Shown in pieces: positions 24,137-35,332 of a stretch of DNA of 64,000 nt (position 1 is its first letter; each line of letters begins with the position of its first letter). Source of the stretch: Larix kaempferi (taxonomy: Eukaryota; Streptophyta; Pinopsida; Pinales; Pinaceae); the NCBI GenBank assembly GCA_027924585.1, contig BSBM01000047.1, positions 18,224,001-18,288,000 on the forward strand, read 5' to 3'. The notes under the pieces are model-generated. The model was not told where the DNA came from, did not search any database, and was given only the letters and a program-made list of their open reading frames with translations. Made by a program: the position numbers and the translations under genes.

Positions 24137-26467
24137 GACATTTGCAAAAAATGCAAGAATAGCCTTCATAATGAAAAGATACCTGTATTTGTAGTTCCTT
24201 CACAAATTCATCGCAATAAAAAACTAGATTATGTCACAGTTCTAACACTGCTGGAAGAAAGACTAGTGTCACCAAGGCTAGCCTTTGCTCAAATAAGACC
24301 ATTGGGATACAAAAGAGCACAAATTGCACTCACAGGAAAAGTTATTAATGTTCCTGCAAACTTGAACAAGATACAAAAAGCTTTTCCTATAAGCTTCGAA
24401 GATGCAGAAACAGTTGCAGTGATTTTGAAAAGAAAACTAGAATACAAGAGTGCATGTTTTTCTGGAAATGCCTGCCCCTGCATTCTTATGACCGCATTAT
24501 ATGACCTTTGCAATACTCCACTGTACAAATCTGAGAACATTACTATTGACCATGAGTGGGGGCAAATTGTCCAAAGAAACATTGGCCTGATCAACCAGTC
24601 CTCGATGCATATAGACACAGATGGATTTAGTGATGATGAAATAGACCTAGAACCTCACAATGAAACAATGGTTCATGGCTATGGGCAATCACATCAAATA
24701 GAGGACCTTTCAAACCAGATCATACAAATTGCACCTTCTGAGGGATTTCAACCATTGGGCATCTTCCAAGACAAGTTTTCTGAAGAATTGAACTTCCCTT
24801 CATTGTTCTTTGGATACAGTCATCCAGAAGATATCATAAATCGATTTACCTATCAGCGAACGTCTCACTGGGAATTGCAGCATATGTCAAGAGACTTTGC
24901 AAGACACAATACAAACACATTCTTCAAAGTAGTATGTGTTCTGATTCAGCAAATCAGAGGTTCTGCATGGATTTCAATAAGGAAAGGAGAGCTAGCAAAA
25001 CCTCTCCTTGCAAAGGACGTAAAATATAAAGCAAACCTTCAAAAAGTATTAAAATCACCAATTGCTTATCAATGTTTAAAAAGCATACGTACATCTCCTG
25101 ATTACTTTGAACATATAAGAAAAGATGTCTTCATAATGATTCGACAACTTGGCCCACCCACTTTCTTTGTCACTTTCACTAGTCCTGAACATATTTGGAT
25201 TCCTCTTTGTAATGCATTAAAAAAGACTGAAGATAGGATTTCTTCCAACATTGGCAAAGAAGACACTACTTGGACAATAGAAACATTGATAAAAGAAAAT
25301 CCAGTAATTTGTAGTCGTTATTATAGGCATCGGATGTCAGCAATGCGATCTTTGATTTTAGTGAACAATGAATTGTTCGGAGATGTGGTAGACTACTTTT
25401 TCATCACTGAATTCCAGAGTAGAGGCAATGAGCATGACCATGCTTTACTATGGACCAAAAACGCCCCTGTATATGGCAAGACATCTAATACAAATTTCAC
25501 AGCATTTGTCGATCGATACCTTTCTTCTGACTCTTTGCTTCTCTCTGAAGAATTGGCCAAGATTCAAACACATCATCATACAAAGAGTTGCAAAAAACAT
25601 CGATATTCTAGCTGTAGATTCAACTTTCCTTTTCCTCCAATTGAAAAAACTACCATTTTTCAACCTATAGAAAATGCCGATGAGAAAACAATTCACAAAG
25701 CAAATGAGCTATTCCTAGTTTTGGAACAAAAGATTTTTCCAAGTACTATGACCTTTGATATGATCCTTTCAGAATTCAACATAACAAGGGATGAATACCT
25801 AGTCTTTATTCGTTCAGTGTTGCAACGCCCTACTTTTCTCTTAAAAAGACACCCATCTAATGTCTGGATCAATGCATTCTCCAAGCAAATCCCAATCCTT
25901 TGGAATGCAAATACAGATGCACAATTCATCCTTGATGCTTATGCTGCAGCAACTTACTGTAGCTCTTACATTACAAAAATGGATCGCACAATGACAACTG
26001 CTTTGAAAAAAATAAAAGAGCAATTCCTTCTTGATAATGATGGCAACATTGAAACAATCCGCAAACTTGAAAATGTGCTCTTGAATATGCAACAAATGTC
26101 CATTCGACAAGCTATTTATATTGTGCTTTCGTTGCCTTTATACACAAGTTCTAGGAAAACTATATTTATTAATACAGGGCCATCTGACAAAAGAACCTAT
26201 GTCTTGAAAAAACATAAGCTTTTGGCCCAGGAGCCAGATGACTCTGAAAACATTCTATGCCCATCGCTTATTGAAAAATATACTGCAAGACCTTTAGAAC
26301 TTGAACATATTACTTTGTCCGAGTTTGCCTCTTGTTACACATGCGTTAACTCACGGCTTAGAAAAAGAAAGAAAAATGCAATCATACGCTATGTTCGATA
26401 CAATGAGAACAAAGACCCAGAGAACTTCTATAGAGAAAAAATGATGTTGTTTGTACCCTTTCGATAA
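24137..26467 (+). pseudogene. Helitron replication initiator (HUH endonuclease) domain
   Basis: Continues in frame from the previous segment, with an upstream CKKC that may be half of a zinc finger. The Helitron_like_N-type region (SHWELQHMSRDFARHN) lies near 24870. The HUH motif is EFQSRGNEHDHALLW, with His-Asp-His at 25433-25441. The paired catalytic tyrosines are in TYCSSYITK (codons 25955-25957 and 25967-25969), the three-residue spacing known in Helitron Reps. The C-terminal part includes LSLPLYTSSRKTIFINT and SEFASCY. Role: nick and rejoin DNA strands for rolling-circle transposition. It is closed by TAA at 26465-26467, beyond which the same frame runs on into the helicase, so this is another nonsense mutation. 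Confidence 0.88.
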
Positions 26468-27058
26468 AATGAAAATGTTCTAAAGAAAACTATAGAAACA
26501 TGTACAGAAGCATACCCTCGACATAGGCTATCCATAAAACAAATTGAACAAAATTTCATAGCTAAAGCAAAGAATTCTTGGGGTGACATTGACATAGTTT
26601 CCAAGACAATTGACTCAAAAAACAAACAACTTTTTATTAGAGAAACAGTTTGCGAAAAACAAATTGTCCTTTCTTTATCTGATAGATACGACATTAAAAA
26701 TGATTTTCCGCACAGAACATTCTCCAGGATAACTGCAGCTGCTTCTGGAAATGCATTTGAAACTATGAAACTTCCCCATAGCATTAGCAAAGAAGCCTAC
26801 TTTTCCATTAGGAAAAAACTTAACAAAGAACAACAAGCAATAGTAAAAGAAATCATAATGAGAAAGAAAGCCAGCCCAACCACACCAATTCATTTTTTCA
26901 TGACTAGCCCCGCTGGCACAGGCAAAACATTTGTTGCAAAAGCAATTTACCATGGGCTTCTACAGTTCCACAACATGGACCTTTGTAACGATCCTCTTAA
27001 AAAAAAGGCATTACACATGCATTTACTGGAAGAGCTGCACAGAATGTCGATGGTGTGA
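26468..27058 (+). pseudogene. PIF1-type helicase domain, N-terminal part
   Basis: In frame with the Rep segment. It carries SIRKKLNKEQQAIVKEI, then the Walker A motif SPAGTGKT (26906-26929). The reading leaves frame between about 27001 and 27030, near a run of eight A. The downstream helicase continues one frame over with AAQNVDGVTVHSAL, overlapping this segment's end. Helitron helicases unwind the donor strand behind the Rep. Confidence 0.87.
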
Positions 27059-28881
27059 CAGTGCATTCAGCACTTCGCTTGCCTTTGACATTGACAAACA
27101 TGCTTCCACTAAGCTGCAACTCATTGGACCTATTGTCCAAGGACTTTGAACAGCTGTGACTAGTTCTAATTGACGAAGCGTCTTTAATTGGCGCTCGAAT
27201 GCTCTGGAGCATTGACAAAAGGTTACATGAAATTATGCATACTCCCAATTCTCCATTTGGAAATTTGGACATTATTTTCTGTGGAGACTTGTGTCAACTA
27301 CAACCTGTCAAAGATTCTTGGGTATTTGAACAAGTGAATGTTGACTCACATCCATTTCCTTATAGCTTCTGGAAACATAACATAAAATGCTTTCATCTCA
27401 CGCAAGTTATGAGACAAGAAGACCCAACCTTCATTTCAATCTTGAATAGAATCAGAATGAACTTGCAGACAGACGCTGACATCGAATTCTTAAATAGCCA
27501 TTGCTATAGAGAACCGCCAAATGATCTGACATTCCCCTTCCTTTTTTATAGAAACAAGGATGTTGATGAACACAGCAAAAAGATGTTGGCAATTGCTCAA
27601 ACAAAAGCATGCACATTGCAATCGATCGATAAGGAAATAGACACGATAGAATTCAACTTGTATAAAAATGGCCAAATGGACTTGCCATTTGCAATTGTCT
27701 TGAAACAAAATATGCTTGTTGAGCTGGTTGGGGGGAACTTTGCAATAGACGATGGGCTTGTAAATGGTGCAGAACGCATTTTCAAAGGCTTTACGTCAAA
27801 TGGAATTGACATAGTCTGGATTGAATTCAGCTTGCCGTCAACTGGTGCAATGCAACGAGCAAAAATGAAACATCACTTTGCATCAAGCGCTCCCTGTACA
27901 TGGACCCCTATCACACGAATAACCAGGCAAATGGCATCTACAGGTAATAAACATATACTTCGACAACAATTCCTGATCCGATTGGCATGTGCACGAACCA
28001 TTCATAGATTGCAAGGACTTACAATGGACAAATTGGCATTTGATCCGAAAGGTATCACGCAACATGGACTGGTATATACTGCATTGTCACGTTTTCAAAA
28101 AATGGACCATTTATACCTCGTAAACAAATTACAACAGAAGAATTTCTGTCTCTCGAATAAAGTTTCCATGGAAATAGAGAGACTCCAGAAAGAGGCAGCT
28201 CTGCAATTCCAATATGGCTTTCTGTCATTTGAAAACAAAGACCACCTTCGTCTATGCTCATTGAACACAAGAAGTCTTTCACTGCATATTGACAATATTG
28301 TCAATGACTATGACATAATGAAAGCCGATATACTGTGTTTGCAAGAAACACATACAAAATCACTTCCAACCAATTCTCTCCTTGAAGAAAAGTATTCCTG
28401 TCAGTCTATATACAATGTCCATGGTCTAATCACATGCTATAGAAAACAAATAGTTATTCAGAAACAACTCACATATGCAACAGAATTTGTTGAAGAAATA
28501 ATCTCATGGTTTCTAGTTAACAACACTACTGCCACTCTAGCAAATGTCTATATTACACCGCACACACCAATTGAACAACTGTATTCACTTGTTCTTTATA
28601 TCATAGAAAACAATTATCAAAATGAATATATCGTCCTTGCTGGTGAATTTAACATTGACATGCTGCAATTATGCAACAAGCAAGATGCGTTTTTCTATTT
28701 TATGCATAGCAATAATTTTTCTTTGCATACAACACAAGCAACAACAACTTATGGCTCCTTGCTTAACCATTTCTGGACAACCTTGCCATCTGGCCAAATC
28801 AAACTACAGATTTCTGAAGCTTATTGGACAGATGATTATGCTATTTGTCTTTCTATCCCCCTCAAAATATTTACAATCTAA
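27025..28881 (+). pseudogene. PIF1-type helicase C-terminal part fused to EEP endonuclease domain
   Basis: Helicase motifs: VTVHSAL; Walker B LVLIDEAS (27163-27186), preceded by a TGA at 27157-27159; FCGDLCQLQPV; QVMRQEDPTF; and the C-terminal ARTIHRLQGLTMD and YTALSRF. After about 28230 the frame passes without a stop into an EEP domain: SLNTRSL, LCLQETH (Glu codon 28345-28347) and LAGEFNID at 28639-28662, then LNHFWTTLP and WTDDYAICL. The usual EEP signatures are GDFN, DH.W and SDH. Here Asp is Glu (28645-28647), Asp is Asn (28765-28767) and His is Asp (28834-28836), so the nuclease is probably inactive. The fusion order Rep-Hel-EEP is that of Helentrons. Confidence 0.85.
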
Positions 28882-29225
28882 TGTTGCAAATGTTTATGTT
28901 GAAAAAAATGCATTTGATTCCTCAAGCAATTTCGATCGTCCCATGCACAAAAAACTAGACTAAAAAGAAAACTGCATCTGTAGCCACTGCAAAACATTGG
29001 CAACTGCAAGATGGCTGCAAAAACAGGTACTTCAAGCAATCCTAAAGTCAGAATGCCTGGGTTGCCTCCCGATGATAGGTCAAAAAGGTGAGACCACTTT
29101 GAACTCACTATGCAGAAGCAGTTTTCCACCTTTCTCACATGAATCAATTCTTTTTGTCTCTATTTCTAAAAAACAAGTATCTGAAGATAATTTCCAATAT
29201 TTCCACTTGTTCTAGAGCGAAACAA
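28882..29225 (+). other. Spacer between EEP domain and RPA-like gene
   Basis: 344 bp without a supported coding exon. The upstream part of an open frame (29139-29225) precedes the RPA homology. It may be leader or a short N-terminus, since ATG 29139 and ATG 29226 are both possible starts. Confidence 0.5.
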
Positions 29226-32200
29226 ATGCAAACCATAGTATGCGCTATAATGGAACTATCTTTGCCAACACATCCAAATGTATTTGAAGGCGATGTGGTT
29301 GCGTTGTATGGACCAGCATGCAACAAGAATTCAAACTCCCCAAACAAAGCTGAGTTAGCACATGCTGATCTTGTCGAAAGAGATGGTCAATTGACAGTCA
29401 CAGTCAACATGAACAATACCCTTGTCTCACGTTTCATGAAGTATTTCTCACCTAGGAGCAACGTGCGAATTTCAAATTTCATTACTAGAAACAAGGGAAT
29501 ATATGAGAGAGCAGATGTAAAACATTGCATTCTTCTTCATCAACAGACTGCTATGGAAACAATTCCCCAGGTTTGTTAGCAACGTAAACTGGCACCAGAT
29601 ACAACAATACATGCTTTGTCAATTTCGACAAATGCTTTCTCTGTTGGTTCTGTTGCGGCACTCGTTATTGCATGTGAACAAGACAACAAGAACTATGAGC
29701 TATGTGTCAAAGATGGAGAAAAGATACAGGACACTACAAAGGTTTGATTTCATTTGATCTACTAGTGACTGTCAACTTCTATTGCAGCCGACAATTGGAA
29801 TATGCATTTCCAAGTTTCAATGGTTTTATTAACAAACAACAAATATTTTTATTCTGTTGTAGTTGCAGCTTCCTCACAGCTACAAAGAGCTCCTCTTTAA
29901 GATACAACAAGAATTGATATCAGAAATACCACCCATGTACCTATTTAAGAGAATCATTAGAAATGGTGCAACACGTTTGCATCTTCTGCGTGTTTCGCAA
30001 GCAACATTTGTTGATGTGTTGAATGACGATTATGCAAAGGCACACTTGCTAGCTCTAGTGCAATCAAGGACAAAGGCAAGTGAAGAATCCCCTCATTGCA
30101 ATTGCTCTTGAATAGTTGATTGTTCTGGAAATGCATTTTGATATGTATGATCTAGCAACCTTGAACATAAATGGATTTTGGAATTTTATATAAAAAAAAT
30201 GAATATTGGCCTCGCTTATATTGGATAGGTTCACAATTCAAATTCCTCCTGCTGCATAGGAAATTTTACGTTGAACTCCTTGCATTTACATCATATCAAG
30301 CTTGAATTTGCAATTGAAAAGAAATTTTGCAAAATTTTTATCGATTCTATATGTCAAAATCATATGGTTTGAAATTGTAAAAAAAAAACAACTCAATAGT
30401 AACTTGTGCATTAAACAAATAACTTATTATTGACCCAACAAAATCGAGTCCAACAGCTTTGTCTATAGGAAATGGGAAACATCAAGTCTCCGTGTCTTCT
30501 TTTTTGGCTGCATAGGCTTAGTCTATTTTTCAAAATCATGCCTAGGCATTCATCCAGTTCAATCTAGAACTGCATCTACTCCAAATAATGCACATTATGC
30601 CTTCCATGCACAATCCACGATCCATTTCATAGCACTTTCCATCGATTGGTGGTTTTCGTAACTAAAGGAAAACGGTGACAACAGAATAAGTCATTGCAGA
30701 CCAACATCCAATTCTGTATCGAACTCAAGAATCTATTTTGTTGGTGCCCAGTTTAAGACAAATCAAGAATTTGTTCCATTACGATCACATTTTCTTGTTC
30801 TTTGGCACATGCTGCAATCCATAGTTTCCTGAAGATCTCAATGCTGCAGATATTTTTCACTTGTATTTTTTTTATTTCTTTTGCAACAATCCAAATAGAT
30901 GCGTAGATTTCATGCCAAATAAGGCCGAAGGATTTTTCGTTTTGGTCCATTGGTGTGATTTGATCTCATCCAAGTTTCCTATGTATATCTTGATTTTCTC
31001 CTTCCATATCCCAAGAGCATCAACAAATCTATATAGCCATTATGAAGCTTCCTTTTTTATGATCACATAAACTGTCGTTTTGTACTTTTCTATTAGAATT
31101 ATTTTATTGCTTTGCTAGTTGTGATTTAAGAGAGGCAGATAGAAAAGGTTTCATTTCATTCATGCCTCATGTTCTTAGTAAAAGATAATTTTGCTTCAAA
31201 TGCCCTTATTGTTTAAGTTTTGTTTGCAATCGACTTAAAGAGGTAGCTTTTGTCTACAAATTAAAATACATAATTCATAATATAAATGTTTCTAGATGTT
31301 TCTATGTAACTATTTTTGGGTCTATTGGAAGTTGTTCTATTTGCAACATTGAATTTGTGATTCCAATGGCATCGTAGCTTCATTCTGCATGTGTTGCTTG
31401 GTTGTTACAGCTCTAATTTCACAATTTGCAATTTTTTGCAGATTTTTGCCAAGAGTATAGATATATTGTTCAATGGCTTGGTGCTTGGATATCAGTTCTA
31501 AAAATATCATCTCGATTTCCTTTGTTTTATTTAGAAAAAAAAATCAACTACATTCCCAAATGAAAATTGATAGAGGCGTACATTGTAACTCTTGTCTCCT
31601 ATAGCCTTCGTTGTTTCTAGTCTCCTTTCTGTAAAATACAGTTTGTCGAACTTGAACCAACACTGTTGTTCTCAAAGTTGCATAGCCTAGATTTTCCCTA
31701 GTTGCTGTGTGTGAAGGTGTTATGCTGCATCAAAGGCATGGATTGATTTAGATGGTAGCTACAGACAGTAAATATTCATGGTCAAATATGCTGCTAGCTA
31801 TAGAGAATTTCACAGTCCAATGATTTATGTGTTCAAACTGCAGCTTCTGAATAAAAAAAATATTGATTCTTGCATCTGTATCAGGTAAACTGCTTGTGCT
31901 CACAGTTACAATTATAGTGCTTTTGACTTTAATTTTTCAAGTGCTTGGATATCAGTTTTTTATAGGTCCATTTGATTGTAAGGTTATAAGATTCTTATAG
32001 TATTATGCTCCACTAGATCATAATATTGTTATATTGAATTGTTATAGATGAATGCACTCATGTGTTGGTGTCTCTGCTCATGTTCTTGTTGAAAATTGCT
32101 AGAACGTTGTCATAGAAATGCTATAGTTTTCCAGATTTGTAAATATATTAGGATTGACTACCTGCAACATGCAGGTACATGGAACATTGAAAGCTAAAAA

Positions 32201-32513
32201 TGCTTTCACACCGCCATTTCACAAAATCTGTACCAATTGCAACAAAAAGATTCCTGACAACTTGGCAGATTGCATAATCTGTAAACAAAGCACACCGTTC
32301 AGACTTGAGCATTGTCTAGAATGCACAATTGAAACAGAAGATGGACTGTTCAACTGCACAATGAAATTTCCACAACTGCAACAATGTTTCCCAGTAGTTG
32401 CATTGACTACAGAAGAGCAATACAGAAACAACATCTCATCAATGGTTTTTCATCTTCGAAGACTCTTTGTGCAAGGTGTTTTCATGCTCGATGCATACAA
32501 CACCATAACATAA
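29226..32513 (+). pseudogene. RPA1-like single-strand DNA-binding gene (three exons) of the Helitron
   Basis: Exon 1 (29226-29741) encodes an OB-fold segment with VFEGDVVALYGPA and YFSPRSNVRISNF, and has a TAG at 29577-29579. It ends at AAAG/GTTTGA. Exon 2 (29863-30075) opens after TTGTAG with LQLPHSYKELL and ends at AAAG/GCAAGT, a GC-type donor. Exon 3 (32175-32513) follows CATGCAG and carries a zinc ribbon (ICTNCNKK ... DCIICKQ), as in the RPA large-subunit C-terminus. Exon joins are my inference from splice consensus and retained frame. Plant Helitrons often carry RPA genes, presumed to protect the displaced single strand. The 2.1 kb second intron is long for such a gene and may contain an insertion. 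Confidence 0.75.
30076..32174 (+). other. Presumed long intron of the RPA-like gene
   Basis: 2.1 kb of AT-rich sequence without any supported ORF, between a GC-type donor and a CATGCAG acceptor. I see no transposon motif in it. It could also be the gap between two unrelated RPA exon fragments. Confidence 0.45.
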
Positions 32514-32515
32514 AT

Positions 32516-32536
32516 TACTATCGCACAGTGATAGTA
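32516..32536 (+). other. Small hairpin just after the RPA-like gene
   Basis: Stem TACTATC / GATAGTA with loop GCACAGT, three bases beyond the stop codon. A CTAG followed by T lies at 32571-32574. Canonical Helitrons end hairpin-CTRR, but the 34-base gap is longer than usual, so this is only a candidate terminus. Confidence 0.3.
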
Positions 32537-32728
32537 TGCAAAACAGTTTTTTTTGTTATTTTGGCTATAACTAGTTAACTCTTTATACACTATGCTTCTC
32601 TAGATTTTGAAAACTTCGAATTCCAAATTTGATAAAATGTATAGAATCAACTTTATATGGGTTTTACAGTAACAACACTTGTACAATTCCTCTAGTGTGC
32701 TGAAACCTTTTTCCTATACATTTCATCT

Positions 32729-32773
<45 letters not shown>
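32729..32773. repeat. (CA)n(TA)n compound microsatellite
   Basis: About 11 CA units pass directly into about 11 TA units. Confidence 0.97.
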
Positions 32774-33341
32774 TTTGCTACTACACATGGTGATAGATAT
32801 TTCAAAGTCTTTCATGCCATACTGCTATCTGTTATCTCATGCATTAACTGCTAGGCTAGAAGATAGATGGAATTCATATTAAAGTTCCTGAAATCTTGTA
32901 TTGGTTCGTTGAATTTGCTTGTTCAATTTTCATTGAATTTTTCTTGTTGAATTTTCTTGAATTCCATGGCTTAGAGTTATATTTTTCGTAAAGAAATCAG
33001 GTATTTCCTGTTTCTCATTGTAACTGGATGGTGTAGAGGACATATGCTTGCGCAACTAGCATTGTGTCATCCCTCAACAATAGATTCCTTCTAAGCCTTC
33101 TTTTTGCTTTAAAATCCATCATTCTAAGCAAATGCACTTGTGTTGCAGGTTTCCACACTTTCCAGTGTCTATTCTTCTAGGTTTCCACACCTTGTTTTAC
33201 GGTCTCCCATTTGCATTGTCAATGTACATTTGTTCAGTCAACTGTGTCATGTTACTGACTGTCCTATTTTTGTCAATATGCTTCCTCTTTTTAACCAGTA
33301 TCTACATATTTTGGAAATTGACTTTGTGGCTTCTAGTGTAT

Positions 33342-34266
33342 AGTAATTGATTAAATTGTGATGGGTGGATGTATAGTTTATTAAAGCGCTGTAATTGCAC
33401 TCTGGAAGAACACAAAGTATGTTATTTAATTAATATACAAAGTATGTTATTTAATTAATATTGCAATCTTACAGAGTTCTATTTGGTTGGGAGACTTAGA
33501 GTGCAGCGTTGAAGATTGTGCACTACCAGCCATCCACATTTCCAAACATGACTGCATAGTATATTTATTTTTGTGTTTAAATATTTCTTCCCAGCAGAGT
33601 GCACTTGTTTCTTAGCTTGAACATTAGACTTGGTAATGCCAACAAGAATCCTGAGCTTGAAAACTATTCTAAAATAAGACCATTCTTGTATTGATGTTGG
33701 ATATTAACAACATAGAATCCTGAATTCGTATTTGTGATTGCTATTGCATTTCCATTTGATTCTTTTAATTGTAGAATACTATTTGTACTTCTGCAGTGGA
33801 ATCTGTGTTGATAAGATATAAGTCCGTTATTTATGGAGACCTTGTGCAATCTCATTTGGTATCTTTAACTGAGAAATTCTTCCAAGCTATCGAGCTCTTG
33901 AGAGAAAATTATTTTTCTTCTTTTGTGGTTCTAGCATTGTATCTCATTGTTGGGTGATAGAATTTGGATTTAAGTATATATTTCATAGATTATATATGCT
34001 TTTATAGGATACCATTAGCACTTCCATGTGTATTTTGATTCTAATGCACTTAGTAATATGTTTGGCCTTTTTATGGTCATACATTGAACAATTTTAAAAT
34101 AAAATTATTTAACCTCATCTTATCCTCTCGTATCTTATCCTCTCGTATGTCCCTCTGTCAAACCATTTTGTCCATTGCAGTTCCATAGTTCTTTCTATTT
34201 GATATTACGCCCTTGGTTATCTGGTTTGGTATCCTTTTATTGACCATTCCAATAACTTTCTAGTGA
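33342..34266. repeat. Duplicated non-coding block, copy A
   Basis: A stretch of about 925 bp repeated in the same orientation at 34449-35332. Shared landmarks include AATTGATTAAATTGTGATGG, GACTTAGAGTG, GTGCACTACCAGCCATCCAC, TTATTTATGGAGACCTTGTG and CCATTCCA...AACTTTCTAGTGA. Copy A has an extra internal 25-bp tandem (near 33413-33462). No coding sequence is recognised. Confidence 0.9.
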
Positions 34267-34448
34267 TATCATAGCAACTTTATCATGGCTTATAATTCTA
34301 GGTTAAAATAACTTCAATATGTGATGGAGCCATGCCATATATTTGTCAAACTTGTGTATTGTTGTTTTTAAAGTGGGTATAACCAATAGTTGGCAAGAAA
34401 TTTTCAGGCAGTGCATAAATGCATGCTTAAACAAATTTGCATATGTTC

Positions 34449-35332
34449 AGTAATTGATTAAATTGTGATGGGTGAATGTATAGTTGGTTAAAAGCATTGT
34501 GACTGCACTTTGGAAGAACACATAGTATGTTATTTAATTAATATTGCAATATTTTGGTGTTATGTTTGGTTGGGAGACTTAGAGTGTAGGATTGAAGATT
34601 GTGCACTACCAGCCATCCACATTTGTATACCTAAGTGCATAAGAAATGGAATTTTGTGCTTAAATATTTATTTTTGACTAGAGTGCACTTGTTTCTTTTC
34701 TTGAGCATCAGTATTGGGCGAAATGCCAACAAGAAGGCCAAGTCTGAAAAACAAATTTGAAACAAAACCATTCTTGTATTCCTATTGGATATTAACAATA
34801 GAGAAGACTGAATTCATATTTGTGTTATCTATATCATTGCCATTTGATTGTTTTGATTGCAGAATATCATGTTTACTTTTGCAGAGGAATCTGTGTTAAT
34901 GAGACATGTTGGCTATGAGTCCATTATTTATGGAGACCTTGTGCACTCTCATCTGTTATCTTCAACCAAGACATTCTTCCAAGCTACTGGGAGAGATTTA
35001 TTTTTCTTCTTTTGTGGCTCCAAATATTGTGTCTCACTGTTGTGTGATACTTTGGATTTAAGTATTTATCTCATAGATTAGACATTCTTCTATAGGATTG
35101 CATTAGCACTTCCACTTGTGTTTTTATTATGGTGTACTTAGTAGTCTGTTTGGAATTCTTGTGGCCATACATTGAACATTAATTTTATTAATGATCTTAT
35201 CTTATCCTCTCATACACCCTCTGTCGAGTCATTTTGTGCATTGGAGTTTGAAAGTTATTTCTATTTGATATTACACCCTAGATTATTTGGTTTGGTATCC
35301 TTTTCTTGACCATTCCAGCAACTTTCTAGTGA
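34449..35332. repeat. Duplicated non-coding block, copy B
   Basis: Second copy of 33342-34266, separated by about 180 bp of unrelated sequence. Divergence is visible throughout, so the duplication is old. No function is seen. Confidence 0.9.

Larger units (their letters stand above)
22301..32600 (+). mobile_element. Helitron2/Helentron-like rolling-circle transposon (approximate limits)
   Basis: Seen: one plus-strand coding series gives two OTU-type domains, a HUH replication initiator with paired tyrosines, a PIF1-type helicase and an EEP nuclease domain, followed by a multi-exon RPA-like gene. Known: Rep-Hel fusion defines Helitrons. A C-terminal EEP endonuclease marks the Helentron/Helitron2 branch, and OTU and RPA genes are recurrent accessories. 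The element is inactive: the main frame has several stops and two frameshifts. The ends are not determined. The right limit is guessed from the RPA stop (32513) plus a hairpin and CTAG just beyond. Confidence 0.85.

Noticed and set aside
32516-32574. Hairpin plus CTAG as the definite 3' end of the Helitron
   Set aside because: The stem is only 7 bp and sits 34 bases from CTAG. Helentron ends differ from canonical Helitrons, so it is kept only as a weak candidate feature.
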